From: Streptomyces aureocirculatus
Lineage (GTDB): Bacteria > Actinomycetota > Actinomycetes > Streptomycetales > Streptomycetaceae
Direction: 5' to 3'
Length of the DNA stretch: 64,000 nt
Assembly (NCBI RefSeq): GCF_000720475.1
Contig: NZ_JOAP01000002.1
Location: 186,001-250,000, forward strand
In this document: positions 42,251-54,290 of the stretch, piece after piece
How positions within the stretch are numbered: position 1 is the first letter of the stretch
Layout: every line of letters starts with the position of its first letter
Made by a program: the position numbers and the translations under genes
The notes under the pieces: model-generated
Databases searched by the model: none
Seen by the model: the letters and a program-made list of their open reading frames with translations, nothing else
Told to the model about the DNA's origin: nothing

Positions 42251-43540
42251 TCACCCGCCCGCGGCCACCAGCTTCTCGTACCCGACGAGGCGGACGCAGG
42301 TGGCCACCCCGCGGATGATCTGCTCGACCTCCGCCAGGTCCGAGTAGGTGGGGCTGACGCGGATGACGCTGTCCCGCGGGTCATTGCCGTACGGATGCGT
42401 GGCGCCCGCCGGGGTCAGGGCGATGCCTGCCTCCTTGGCGCGGCGCACCACCTCACCTGCGCAGCCGTCGGGGACGTTCAGGACGATGAAGTAGCCGCCC
42501 TTGGGCGTGGACCAGGTGGCGAGGCCGGTGCCGCCGAGCTCTTCGGCGAGTACGCGCAGCACCGCGTCGAACTTGGGGCGCAGCAGTTCGCGGTGGCGCC
42601 GCATGTGGGCGCGTACGCCGTCGGCGTCCCGCAGGAACAGGACGTGCCGGAGCTGGTTGACCTTGTCGGGGCCGATGGAGCGCTTGGCGCTGTGGCCGCG
42701 CAGCCAGGCGACGTTGGCGGGCGACGAGCCGAAGAAGGCGACGCCCGCACCACCGAAGGTGATCTTCGAGGTGGAGCCGAAGACGAAGGCCCGGTCGGGG
42801 TGGCCGGCCGCGGAGCACTCGGTGAGGATGTCACCGACCTCGGTCTCCTCGTCGGTGAGGTGGTGCACCGCGTAGGCGTTGTCCCAGAAGACGCGGAAGT
42901 CCGGCGCGGCGGTCGGCATGGTGGCGAGGGCGCGGACGACGGTGTCGCTGTACGTCGTGCCGTCGGGGTTGCTGTACTTGGGCACGCACCAGATCCCCTT
43001 GACGGCCGGGTCGGCGGCGGCGATGCGCGTCACCTCGGCCATGTCGGGGCCCTCGGCCGTCATCGGTACGGGGATCATGTCGATGCCGAAGCGCTCGCAC
43101 AGCGAGAAGTGCCGGTCGTAGCCGGGCACCGGGCACAGGAACGCGATCCGGTCCTCGTCGGCCCAGCGGCGCGGCGCCCCGGGCACGGTGCCGAGGAGCG
43201 CGTGGACCAGGCAGTCGTGCATCAGCTCAAGGCTGGAGTTGCCGACGGCGATGAGCTGGTCGACCGGCACCTGGAGGAAGCCGCTGAACATCTCGCGCAG
43301 CTCGGGCAGCCCGTTCGGGGCGCCGTAGTTGCGGCAGTCGGTCCCGTCGGCGGCGGTGTGGCGGTCGCCCGGCAGGCGCAGCAGGTCGGCGGACAGGTCG
43401 AGTTGGCGGGCGGACGGCTTGCCGCGGGTCAGGTCGAGCGAGAGCCCCTGGTCCAGCAGATCGGCGTACGCACGCCGGGCCTCCTCCAGGCGTGCCACCG
43501 CCGGTCCTGTTCCGGCGGGTACCTGAGCGGAAGTCGTCAT
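42251..43540 (-). CDS. Aminotransferase class I/II, type Ic aspartate aminotransferase-like
   Basis: A 429-residue PLP enzyme. LDLTRGKPSARQLDLS at the N terminus, NSSLELMHD, VPKYSNPDGTTYSD and the PLP-lysine segment FGSTSKITFGGAGVAFF place it in the type Ic branch (the Mycobacterium Rv3722c group), which makes aspartate by transamination of oxaloacetate with glutamate. ATG 43540 is chosen because the protein then starts at the family position; the frame extends upstream without reason. It is the lone gene of its transcript, preceded by a leader with a strong hairpin. Confidence 0.9.
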   Translation of the reverse strand: MTTSAQVPAGTGPAVARLEEARRAYADLLDQGLSLDLTRGKPSARQLDLSADLLRLPGDRHTAADGTDCRNYGAPNGLPELREMFSGFLQVPVDQLIAVGNSSLELMHDCLVHALLGTVPGAPRRWADEDRIAFLCPVPGYDRHFSLCERFGIDMIPVPMTAEGPDMAEVTRIAAADPAVKGIWCVPKYSNPDGTTYSDTVVRALATMPTAAPDFRVFWDNAYAVHHLTDEETEVGDILTECSAAGHPDRAFVFGSTSKITFGGAGVAFFGSSPANVAWLRGHSAKRSIGPDKVNQLRHVLFLRDADGVRAHMRRHRELLRPKFDAVLRVLAEELGGTGLATWSTPKGGYFIVLNVPDGCAGEVVRRAKEAGIALTPAGATHPYGNDPRDSVIRVSPTYSDLAEVEQIIRGVATCVRLVGYEKLVAAGG

Positions 43541-43571
43541 GGTGCCGTCCTTCGGGTGCGTCGTACGGGGC

Positions 43572-43596
43572 GGCCGGTGCCGCGCGGGCACCGGCC
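43572..43596 (-). terminator. Hairpin between SGNH esterase and aminotransferase genes
   Basis: GGCCGGTGCC-GCGCG-GGCACCGGCC: a perfect 10-bp stem with a 5-base loop, about 120 bases after the esterase stop and about 32 before the aminotransferase start. It may terminate the esterase transcript or lie in the aminotransferase leader. Confidence 0.5.
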
Positions 43597-43716
43597 GTGT
43601 TCGAACCATGGTGGCGCCTGCCCCGTACCGGCGCGGGCATGTCCCAGAGGGTGGACACCCCGCATGGCGCTCCTCGTATCGATTGCGACTGTCACCACGA
43701 CGCTAGAACATCCAGC

Positions 43717-44922
43717 TCACCGGACCATGCTGCTGCCCGGCTCACACTTCGTGGGGCGGGCGGTATCGGCGGCGAAGGGCCCCTCGGCGCCGAAGGCCGC
43801 TGCCGCGAAGCGCTCGCCCATGCGGAGGTGGGTGGCCGCGTCGGGGTGCAGGGCGTCGGGCAGCGGCAGTTCGGCGAAGTCGCTCTCGCCGTAGAGCACG
43901 CGGCCGTCGAGGTAGTGCACGTTCGGGTCCTGCTCCGCCCGCTGCCGGACGATACGGGCCAGCTCTTCGCGGATGACGGTCAGGGTCAGCTTCCCGCTCG
44001 CGCGCTCCGCGGGGTCGCCCGCGGCCGAGAAGCGCAGGCGGCCCTCGCTCGACGCGCTGAAGTCCGGTGCGCTGGGGCCCGGTGTGTCCTCGTGGATGGG
44101 GCACAGGATGGGCGACACGACGAGGAGCGGCGCGGTGGGGTGGCCCTCGCGGAGGGTGTCGAGGAAGCCGTGCACGGCCGGGGCGAAGGCACGCAGGCGC
44201 ATCAGGTCCGCGTTGACCACGTTGATGCCCAGCTTGACGCTGATCAGGTCGGCGGGCGTGTCCCGCATGGCGCGCGCGGTGAAGGGGTCGAGCAAGGCGC
44301 TGCCGCCGAGGCCCAGGTTGACAAGCTCTACTCCGGCGAGCGCGGCGGCGCGTGCGGGCCAGGTGCCGGTGGGGGTCGCGGCGTCGGAGCCATGGCTGAT
44401 CGAACTGCCGTGGTGCAGCCACACCTTGCGGCCGCGGTCCGGCACCGGTTCCACGGGGGCGTCGGCGCGCAGGGCGACCAGTTCGGTGGTCTCGTTGTGC
44501 GGCAGCCAGATCTCGACGTCCTTGGCACGGTCGGGCAGGCCGGTGAAGCGGACGGTGCCAGGCTCGCCGGGCGTGTGCTCCGCGGTGCCGGTGGTCATGT
44601 CGATGGTCAGCGTGTTGCCGCCGGTCACCTGGGCCCGCGCGGTCAGGGTTCCGTCGACGAGCAGGTCGTACACGCCGTCCGGGCGCGGCGGGGCACCGAC
44701 GTAGACGCGCTTGGTGGGCAGCGTGTCCAGTTCGACGGTGGTGGCGCGGGTGCGCAGGGCCAGGCGGACGCCGGAGGGCTGGGACTCGGCCATGGCGAGT
44801 TGCGCGTCGGAGCACTGGGCGCGGGCCCGGGCGGGCAGCCGGTGCGGGAGCACGCCACGCGCGGTCCGCTCCAGTTCCAGGGCGCCGCGCAGGAGGTCGG
44901 CGGTGAGGGGTGTGGTGTGCAT
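43717..44922 (-). CDS. SGNH/GDSL hydrolase (CE2/GDSL-like esterase)
   Basis: A 401-residue protein with a beta-sandwich N-terminal part and an SGNH domain: VWLHHGSSISHGSDA (nucleophile Ser), ELVNLGLGGSALLDPF (Gly block), VKLGINVVNAD (Asn block) and LPDALHPDAATH (catalytic Asp/His). No signal peptide. It should hydrolyse ester bonds, perhaps on acetylated sugars or lipids. The start at ATG 44922 follows a tandem repeat array. A TetR regulator lies immediately upstream on the same strand. Confidence 0.85.
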   Translation of the reverse strand: MHTTPLTADLLRGALELERTARGVLPHRLPARARAQCSDAQLAMAESQPSGVRLALRTRATTVELDTLPTKRVYVGAPPRPDGVYDLLVDGTLTARAQVTGGNTLTIDMTTGTAEHTPGEPGTVRFTGLPDRAKDVEIWLPHNETTELVALRADAPVEPVPDRGRKVWLHHGSSISHGSDAATPTGTWPARAAALAGVELVNLGLGGSALLDPFTARAMRDTPADLISVKLGINVVNADLMRLRAFAPAVHGFLDTLREGHPTAPLLVVSPILCPIHEDTPGPSAPDFSASSEGRLRFSAAGDPAERASGKLTLTVIREELARIVRQRAEQDPNVHYLDGRVLYGESDFAELPLPDALHPDAATHLRMGERFAAAAFGAEGPFAADTARPTKCEPGSSMVR

Positions 44923-44947
44923 GGTGGCAACCTGTCGGTCGGGCTTC

Positions 44948-45014
44948 GGTACTCGGTACTCGTACTCGTACTCGGGCTCCGGTACTCGCTACTCGGTACT
45001 CGGTACTCGGTACG
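44948..45014. repeat. Short (6-8 bp) tandem repeats before the SGNH esterase gene
   Basis: About nine repeats of GGTACTC or GTACTC, with one interruption, lie between the TetR stop and the esterase start. The last copy is about 25 bases from the start codon. Confidence 0.8.
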
Positions 45015-45057
45015 AAGGGGTGGTGCGTCCCGGGGCGGAGGCGGCCCGGGGCGGCGG

Positions 45058-45630
45058 TCAGGGCGTCGTCGGCCAGTTCCGCAGCAGCGCGTCGAGCGCG
45101 TCCACGATCCGGGCCCAGGACTCCTGCGAGTCGGGGGCGCTGTGGCTGAAGCCGCCCGCGGACTCCAGGCTGACGTAGCCGTGGAAGACGCTGCCGAGGA
45201 GCCGGACCGCATGTGTCTGTTCGGGTTCCGCCAGGTCGTAGCCGCGCAGGAGCGCGCGGGTCATCCGTGCGTGCCGGACACCGGCGCTCGCCGCCGCGGT
45301 CTCGGGGTCCAGGGGCAGCCTGGCCGCGGTGTACCGGCCGGGGTGCTCGCGGGCGTAGTCGCGGTAGACGTCGGCGAACGCGGCGAGCGCGTCCTTGCCC
45401 GCCCGTCCGGCGATGGCGGCGGCACACCGGTCGGCGAGCTCCTCCAGGGCGAGCAGGGCGATCCTCGTCTTGAGGTCGTGGGAGTTCCTCACATGCGAGT
45501 ACAGGCTCGCGACCTTCACGTCGAAGTGCCTGGCGATCGCCGAGACGGTCACCTGGTCGAATCCGACCTCGTCGGCCAGCTCCGCCCCGGCCCGGGTCAG
45601 CCGCTCGGCGGTGAGTCCTGCGCGTGCCAT
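45058..45630 (-). CDS. TetR-family regulator with WHG-type C-terminal domain
   Basis: A 190-residue repressor. The helix-turn-helix is QVTVSAIARHFDVKVASLYS; the C-terminal part has the VFHGYVSLESAGGF segment of WHG-domain TetR proteins. ATG 45630. An AT-rich palindrome lies 33-58 bases upstream, a likely autoregulatory operator. It should control itself and the following esterase gene, 135 bases downstream on the same strand. Confidence 0.88.
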   Translation of the reverse strand: MARAGLTAERLTRAGAELADEVGFDQVTVSAIARHFDVKVASLYSHVRNSHDLKTRIALLALEELADRCAAAIAGRAGKDALAAFADVYRDYAREHPGRYTAARLPLDPETAAASAGVRHARMTRALLRGYDLAEPEQTHAVRLLGSVFHGYVSLESAGGFSHSAPDSQESWARIVDALDALLRNWPTTP

Positions 45631-45663
45631 GTGCGTCCTCTCCTCGTCCTGAAGTGATTATGC

Positions 45664-45688
45664 ATTTACCTAACACTTTTAGGCAAAT
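45664..45688 (-). promoter_or_regulatory. TetR operator candidate
   Basis: ATTTACCTAA-N5-TTAGGCAAAT matches itself at 9 of 10 positions per arm and is strikingly AT-rich for this genome. It lies directly upstream of the TetR gene, over its expected promoter. Confidence 0.6.
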
Positions 45689-45727
45689 ATCTAAGCCTGA
45701 AGCCCAGGTGACCGGGTGCTGGCACAC

Positions 45728-45763
45728 GGAAGAGGGGCCCTCCTCCGGGAGGGCCCCTCTTCC
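45728..45763. terminator. 16-bp perfect terminator hairpin after gap
   Basis: GGAAGAGGGGCCCTCC and its exact complement enclose the 4-base loop TCCG. It starts 37 bases after the gap stop on the minus strand and separates gap from the TetR regulatory region. Confidence 0.85.
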
Positions 45764-45799
45764 GTTCCGCGTGGCGCGCGGCGTCGTGCTTCGTACGGC

Positions 45800-47254
45800 T
45801 CAGACCGCCACGGCGGGGTACGTCGGGTACTCGACCCCCGAGACGTGCTGGACGACGCGGATGACCTGGCAGGAGTAGCCGAACTCGTTGTCGTACCAGA
45901 GGTAGAGGATCGCGTTGTCGCCGTCGACCTTGGTGGCGCCCGCGTCCACGATCGAGGCGTGCCGTGAGCCGACGAAGTCCATGGAGACGGCGTCGGGCGC
46001 GGTGGTGAAGTCGATCTGGCGCTTCAGGGGCGAGTTCAGCGAGACGTCGCGGAGGTGGTCGAGGACCTCTTCGCGGGTGGTCTCGCGGCCCAGGCGCAGG
46101 CTCAGGATGGCGATCGACACGTCCGGGACGGGCACGCGGATCGAGCTGCCGGTGATGGGCGCCTTCAGGTCCGGCAGGGCCTTGGCGACCGCGGAGGCGG
46201 CACCGGTCTCGGTGATCACCATGTTGAGCGGCGCCGAGCGGCCGCGGCGGTCGGCCTTGTGGTAGTTGTCCAGGAGGTTCTGGTCGTTGGTGAACGAGTG
46301 GACGGTCTCCACGTGCCCGCGCAGCACACCGTACTCGTCGTCCATGGCCTTCAGCGGCGGGACGATGGCGTTGGTGGTGCAGGAGGCGCAGGACAGGATC
46401 TGCTCGTCCGGCTTGATCGTGTCGTGGTTGACGCCGTGCACGATGTTCGGGACGTCACCCTTGCCCGGTGCGGTCAGGACGACCTTGTCGACGCCGGGGC
46501 GCAGGTGCTGCGAGAGGCCCTCGCGGTCGCGCCACTTGCCGGTGTTGTCGATGAGGATGGCGTCCTTGATGCCGTACGCCGTGTAGTCGACCTCGGACGG
46601 GTCGTTCGCGTAGATCACCTTGATGGCGTTGCCGTTGGCGACGATCGTGTTGGTCGCCTCGTCCACGGTGATCGTGCCCTGGAACTGGCCGTGGATGGAG
46701 TCGCGGCGCAGCAGCGAGGCGCGCTTGACGAGGTCCTCGGCGCCCCGGCCGCCGCCCTGACGGACGACGATGGCGCGCAGCCGCAGACCGTTGCCGGAAC
46801 CGGCCTTCTCGATCAGGAGGCGGGCGACGAGGCGGCCGATGCGGCCGAAGCCGTAGAGAACGACGTCGCGGCCCGCGCCGCGCTCGATCTTGTTGGCGCC
46901 GGTGGCGCCCGCGACGGCCTCCGCGGTGAACTCCGCCACCGACAGACCGCGGTCGTCGGCCCGGTACGTCGCGGCGAGCATGCCGATGTCGATCTGGGAC
47001 GGGCCGAGGTCGAGCGCGGTGAGCGCCTGCAGGAAGGGCAGCGTCTCCGTGACCGAGAGCTCCGCGCCCGCGATCTGCCGGGCGAAGCGGTGGGTCTTGA
47101 GGATGCTGACCACCGACTTGTTCACCAGGGAGCGGCTGTGCAGCAGGACCGTGACGTCCCGCTCGCGGTGCAGCTTCCCGATGATCGGGATCATCGACTC
47201 CGCGATCTCCTCGCGGTGCTTCCAATTGGTGAACGAGTCGTCATTGACAGTCAC
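45800..47254 (-). CDS. gap: Glyceraldehyde-3-phosphate dehydrogenase, long form
   Basis: A 484-residue GAPDH. The NAD-binding motif VVLYGFGRIGRLVARLLIE begins only near residue 128, and the catalytic cysteine is in SCASCTTNAIVPPL. The first 125 residues are an N-terminal extension seen in the long GAPDH branch found in actinobacteria and some proteobacteria; its role is not established. The enzyme oxidizes glyceraldehyde 3-phosphate in glycolysis. The start is GTG 47254 with a poor ribosome site. Possible promoter elements on the minus strand are TTGAAG (47316-47311) and TAGCAT (47291-47286), at a 19-base spacing. Divergent from the semialdehyde dehydrogenase gene. Confidence 0.93.
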   Translation of the reverse strand: MTVNDDSFTNWKHREEIAESMIPIIGKLHRERDVTVLLHSRSLVNKSVVSILKTHRFARQIAGAELSVTETLPFLQALTALDLGPSQIDIGMLAATYRADDRGLSVAEFTAEAVAGATGANKIERGAGRDVVLYGFGRIGRLVARLLIEKAGSGNGLRLRAIVVRQGGGRGAEDLVKRASLLRRDSIHGQFQGTITVDEATNTIVANGNAIKVIYANDPSEVDYTAYGIKDAILIDNTGKWRDREGLSQHLRPGVDKVVLTAPGKGDVPNIVHGVNHDTIKPDEQILSCASCTTNAIVPPLKAMDDEYGVLRGHVETVHSFTNDQNLLDNYHKADRRGRSAPLNMVITETGAASAVAKALPDLKAPITGSSIRVPVPDVSIAILSLRLGRETTREEVLDHLRDVSLNSPLKRQIDFTTAPDAVSMDFVGSRHASIVDAGATKVDGDNAILYLWYDNEFGYSCQVIRVVQHVSGVEYPTYPAVAV

Positions 47255-47432
47255 AGGAGTATCTTTCGAGCTAGGCGGCGCTCATATGCTAACCCCACTG
47301 ATTTTCGGTCCTTCAACGGGTGCCCCGGTTCCTGCGTGAGCCCGCCCCGGCCGGGTACGCGGCAGGCCCCGCGTTGCGCGGCGGCGCACCCCGGGCCAAG
47401 GTCGTAGTCAGGCTCACAAGGAGGCCAGAGGC

Positions 47433-48824
47433 ATGCCCATCGCAACGGTTAACCCGGCGACCGGCGAGACCGAGCGGACCTTCGAACCGCTCGGCGCCCA
47501 CGAGATCGAGGAGTGCCTGGCCCGCGCGGCGGCGGCTTTCGATCACTTCCGCACCACCCCCTTCACCGAGCGCGCGGCCCTGCTGCGCCGCGCGGCCGAC
47601 CTCCTCGACGAGGACACCGAGGACATCGCGAGGACCATCACCACGGAGATGGGCAAACCCCTCGCGGCGGCCCGCGCGGAGGCGGGCAAGTGCGCCAAGA
47701 CCATGCGCTGGTACGCGGAGCACGCCGAGGGGCTGCTCGCCGACGAGCACCCCGACGAGGGCGACGTGCGCGACTCCGGCGGTGCCCGCGCCTTCGTGCG
47801 CTACCGCCCGCTCGGCGTGGTCCTCGCCGTGATGCCATGGAACTTCCCGCTCTGGCAGGTGGTGCGGTTCGCCGCGCCCGCCCTGATGGCGGGGAACGTC
47901 GGGCTGCTCAAGCACGCGTCGAACGTGCCGCAGACCGCCCTGTACCTGGCGGACCTGTTCCGGCGCGCGGGCTACGACGAGGGCTGTTTCCAGACGCTGC
48001 TCGTCGGCTCCGGCGCCATCGAGGACATCCTGCGGGACGAGCGGGTCGCCGCCGCCACGCTCACCGGCAGCGAGGGCGCGGGCCGCTCGGTCGCCGCGAT
48101 CGCGGGTGACGAGATCAAGAAGACCGTCCTGGAACTGGGCGGCAGCGACCCGTTCGTGGTGCTGCCATCGGCCGACGTGGACGCCGCCGCGCGCACCGCG
48201 GTCACGGCGCGGGTACAGAACGCGGGCCAGTCCTGCATCGCCGCCAAGCGGTTCATCGTGCACGAGGAGGTGTACGAGGCGTTCCTGGAGCGGTTCGCCG
48301 CGGGCATGCGGGAGCTGACCGTCGGCGATCCGACGGACGAGGGCACCGATGTGGGCCCGCTCTCCAGCGAGCAGGGCCGCGACGACCTGGAGGAGCTTGT
48401 CGACGACGCCGTGCGCGGCGGCGCCACCGCCGTCTGCGGCGGGCAGCGGCCCAAAGGCCTCGACCGCGGCTTCTACTACGAACCGACCGTCCTGACCGGC
48501 ATCACCACCGGGATGCGCGTCCACCGGGAGGAGACCTTCGGTCCCGTCGCCACCGTGTACCGCGTCGCGGACCTGGACGAGGCCCTGGCCGTGGCCAACG
48601 ACACCTCGTTCGGCCTCAGCTCCAACGTGTGGACCCGGGACGAGGCCGAGCAGGAGCGGTGCGTACGCGACCTCCAGGCGGGCGGGGTGTACCTCAACGG
48701 CATGACCGCCTCGCACCCGGCGTTCCCCTTCGGCGGCGTCAAGCGCTCCGGCTACGGCCGTGAGCTGTCCGGGCACGGCATCAAGGAGTTCTGCAACACC
48801 ACCACGGTGTGGCACGGGGCGTGA
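47433..48824 (+). CDS. NAD(P)-dependent succinate-semialdehyde dehydrogenase
   Basis: A 463-residue aldehyde dehydrogenase. MPWNFPLWQVVRFAAPALMA, ELGGSDPFVVLP (general base Glu) and GQSCIAAKRF (nucleophile Cys) are intact, and the N-terminal MPIATVNPATGE fits GabD-type enzymes. It oxidizes succinic semialdehyde to succinate in 4-aminobutyrate breakdown. AAGGAGG precedes ATG 47433. The PHP gene follows after 31 bases, probably on the same transcript. Confidence 0.9.
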   Translation: MPIATVNPATGETERTFEPLGAHEIEECLARAAAAFDHFRTTPFTERAALLRRAADLLDEDTEDIARTITTEMGKPLAAARAEAGKCAKTMRWYAEHAEGLLADEHPDEGDVRDSGGARAFVRYRPLGVVLAVMPWNFPLWQVVRFAAPALMAGNVGLLKHASNVPQTALYLADLFRRAGYDEGCFQTLLVGSGAIEDILRDERVAAATLTGSEGAGRSVAAIAGDEIKKTVLELGGSDPFVVLPSADVDAAARTAVTARVQNAGQSCIAAKRFIVHEEVYEAFLERFAAGMRELTVGDPTDEGTDVGPLSSEQGRDDLEELVDDAVRGGATAVCGGQRPKGLDRGFYYEPTVLTGITTGMRVHREETFGPVATVYRVADLDEALAVANDTSFGLSSNVWTRDEAEQERCVRDLQAGGVYLNGMTASHPAFPFGGVKRSGYGRELSGHGIKEFCNTTTVWHGA

Positions 48825-48855
48825 GCGTCCCACCGGACGGAAGGCGGTGGCCCGG

Positions 48856-49863
48856 ATGGAGCCCGTCGAGGCGCTGAACCGCATCGCCTTCCTGCTGGAG
48901 CGCACCCAGGCGCCGACCTACCGGGTGCGGGCCTTCCGCACCGCGGCGGCCGCCGTCGGCGCGCTGTCCCCCGACGAGCTCGCCGAGCGGGTGCGCACCG
49001 GCTCCCTGGAGCAGCTCAAGGGCGTCGGCCCCAAGACGGGCCAGGTGGTGCGTGAGGCACTGGACGGCGAAGTGCCGGGCTATCTCGCCCACTTGGAGGA
49101 GGAGGCCGACAAGCCGCTGGTGTCCGGCGGCGAGCACCTGCGGTCCCTGCTGCGCGGCGACTGCCATCTGCACTCGGACTGGTCCGACGGCGGCAGCACC
49201 GTCGAGGAGATGGGGCGGGCGGCCGCCGCCATCGGCCACGAGTGGGCGGTGCTCACCGACCACTCGCCCCGGCTGACGATCGCCCGCGGCCTGTCCCCCG
49301 AGCGGCTGCGCGAACAACTGCGGGTGGTCGCCGAACTCAACGAGACCTGGGCCCCGTTCCGGCTCCTCACCGGCATCGAGTGCGACATCCTGCTCGACGG
49401 CGAACTCGACCAGGAGCCCGAACTCCTCGACCGCCTCGACGTCGTGGTCGTCTCCGTCCACTCCAAGCTGCGCATGGACGCGCCCGAGATGACCCGCCGC
49501 ATGATCAAGGCCGTACGCAATCCGCACGCGGACGTACTCGGCCACTGCACCGGCCGCCTCGTCACAGGACGCGGCCGCCCCGAGTCCGCCTTCGACGCCG
49601 ACGCGGTCTTCGCCGCCTGCGCCGAGTCCGGCACCGCCGTGGAGATCAACAGCCGCCCCGAGCGCAAGGACCCGCCGCGCCGGCTGCTACGCCGGGCGGT
49701 CGAGGCGGGCACCCTGTTCGCGATCGACACCGACGCCCACGCGCCAGGACAACTCGACTGGCAGGTTGTGGGCTGCGCCCGCGCCGAGGAGTGCGGGGTG
49801 CCGCCCGAACGCGTGGTCACTACCTGGAGCGCCGAGGACCTGCTCGCCTGGACCGGCCGGTGA
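48856..49863 (+). CDS. PHP domain phosphoesterase with helix-hairpin-helix N terminus
   Basis: A 335-residue protein. Residues 1-80 carry helix-hairpin-helix elements as in DNA polymerase X (LEQLKGVGPKTGQVVREAL). The PHP domain follows, with the metal ligands DCHLHSDWSDG, AVLTDHSPR, GIECDIL, SVHSK, LGHCTGR and IDTDAHAPGQ. This is the PolX architecture without the polymerase domain. It may be a phosphatase or nuclease acting on DNA ends. ATG 48856 is favoured by GGAAGG 11 bases upstream. Confidence 0.88.
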   Translation: MEPVEALNRIAFLLERTQAPTYRVRAFRTAAAAVGALSPDELAERVRTGSLEQLKGVGPKTGQVVREALDGEVPGYLAHLEEEADKPLVSGGEHLRSLLRGDCHLHSDWSDGGSTVEEMGRAAAAIGHEWAVLTDHSPRLTIARGLSPERLREQLRVVAELNETWAPFRLLTGIECDILLDGELDQEPELLDRLDVVVVSVHSKLRMDAPEMTRRMIKAVRNPHADVLGHCTGRLVTGRGRPESAFDADAVFAACAESGTAVEINSRPERKDPPRRLLRRAVEAGTLFAIDTDAHAPGQLDWQVVGCARAEECGVPPERVVTTWSAEDLLAWTGR

Positions 49864-49903
49864 CGTGGCTCGCCCGGCTCAGCCGGTGACACGCGAAGAA
49901 GGC

Positions 49904-49935
49904 AGGCACCACCGGATGTGTGCCGGCGGGTGCCT
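49904..49935. terminator. Hairpin terminator between convergent PHP and TetR genes
   Basis: AGGCACC and CCGG on the left pair with CCGG and GGTGCCT on the right, with a small internal loop, about 40 bases after the PHP stop. The rest of the gap to 50144 shows no gene. Confidence 0.55.
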
Positions 49936-50144
49936 CCCCGGCGCGCGAAGCCCCGCCCGCTCCGCGCCGGGCGGCGACCGCGCGGTGACTTCGGGCGAGC
50001 CGGGCGCGGCTCGCCCGCGCCCGGCCCTCGCCCTGCACGCGAAAGGGTGTCGCGGGAGCGTGCGCACCGCGCCGTCACCCCGCGGGCGGAACGGTCAAGT
50101 CACTTGTGTGCGGCCGTAGTCGGCGCGTCGCGGGGAGCTCTGCG

Positions 50145-50861
50145 TCACCGGTCGGCGGGACGGTGCAGGCCGATGTACTCCCCCATGGCGGCGGCCCCGT
50201 ACTCGAAGACCGCCGTGGGGTCCGGCGCGATGTCCATGATGTGGCTGTTGACCTCGAAGCCCACCATGCCGTGGAGCTGGGTCCACACCACGAACATGCG
50301 GGCCATCACGGAGCGGGGCAGCCCTTCGAGGAGGCCTGCGGCGAGCGCGTCGACGTTCTGGCGCATCCCGTCGGTCAGCGGCGCCTCCCCCGGCCGGTCG
50401 CCGGTGAGCTCGCCCGCCTTCTGGGCGTCGCGCAGGACGGCCACCATCGCCAGGACGATGCGGGCGACGGCCTCCATGGTCTCCGGCGGGGCGCTGTACC
50501 CCGGCACCGGACGGCCCCAGAGCAGGACGTACTCCTCCGGGTGGGCCACCGCCCACTCCCGGATGCCCTGCCAGACGGCCACCCAGCGCGCCAGCGGATC
50601 GGCGCCCGCCGCCACCGCCGCCTCGGCCGCTGCCTCCGTGCTGTCCGCAAGGGCCCGGTAGGAGCCCAGGACGAGCGCGGACAGCAACGCGTCCTCGTCG
50701 GGGAAGTGCTTCCCCACGTCCTGAGCGCCGACACCGGCGTCCGCGGCCACCGCCGCGGGGTCCAGGTTGGCCCGGTGCCGTTCCGTGAGCCGCTGTAACG
50801 CGGCCGGCTTGAGCCGCCCGATGACGGCCTCCCGCTCGAGCTGTTCCTCGGTAGAAGTCAT
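50145..50861 (-). CDS. TetR-family regulator (WHG domain)
   Basis: A 238-residue regulator. The N-terminal helix-turn-helix is LDPAAVAADAGVGAQDVGKH, somewhat degenerate; the C-terminal domain resembles WHG-type TetR proteins (WTQLHGMVGFEVNSHI). ATG 50861 follows a promoter region of about 180 bases after the monooxygenase gene, which lies upstream on the same strand. It probably controls the monooxygenase (inference from position). Confidence 0.85.
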   Translation of the reverse strand: MTSTEEQLEREAVIGRLKPAALQRLTERHRANLDPAAVAADAGVGAQDVGKHFPDEDALLSALVLGSYRALADSTEAAAEAAVAAGADPLARWVAVWQGIREWAVAHPEEYVLLWGRPVPGYSAPPETMEAVARIVLAMVAVLRDAQKAGELTGDRPGEAPLTDGMRQNVDALAAGLLEGLPRSVMARMFVVWTQLHGMVGFEVNSHIMDIAPDPTAVFEYGAAAMGEYIGLHRPADR

Positions 50862-51019
50862 GATCCGGACTTTTCCAGATCCCCGCCCGGGTGTCGATTA
50901 CCTCCGCGGTAGCAGGCGGGCCGGGGGCCCGGCGCTCCACCGGTCCTCAAGCGGGCCTTGAGCGGCGGTGGGTGAGAACCGCCTCTCCGGCAGCGGCACG
51001 GGGGTCACGGGAGCCGGGT

Positions 51020-54156
<3,137 letters not shown>

Positions 54157-54201
54157 GGGGCTCCTGGGGAGTCGGGTGCGCCGGGCTGTAGCTGTACGGG
54201 A

Positions 54202-54234
54202 GGGGCGGGGGCGGCGGTGGTCCGCCCCCGCCCC
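54202..54234 (-). terminator. 13-bp perfect hairpin between SGNH lipoprotein and acyltransferase genes
   Basis: GGGGCGGGGGCGG and its exact complement with a 7-base loop. It lies after the SGNH lipoprotein stop on the minus strand and 46 bases before the acyltransferase start, so it may limit read-through between the two. Confidence 0.65.
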
Positions 54235-54250
54235 GTCGCCCCGCCACCAC

Positions 54251-54290
54251 GGCTACGCGGCTACGCGGCTACGCGGCTACGCGGCTACGC
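54251..54290. repeat. 8-bp repeats of the SGNH lipoprotein stop region
   Basis: On the minus strand GCGTAGCC recurs five times; the first GCG TAG is the last codon and stop of the lipoprotein gene. Confidence 0.85.

Noticed and set aside
41999..43894. 631-codon plus-strand open frame
   Set aside because: Antisense to the aminotransferase, which carries a complete PLP site; only the first part (before 42250) might reflect an old gene.
45800..47254. GAPDH extension as a mis-called start or fusion
   Set aside because: The 125-residue extension is well-formed, codon usage is even, and the long GAPDH form is a recognized branch.
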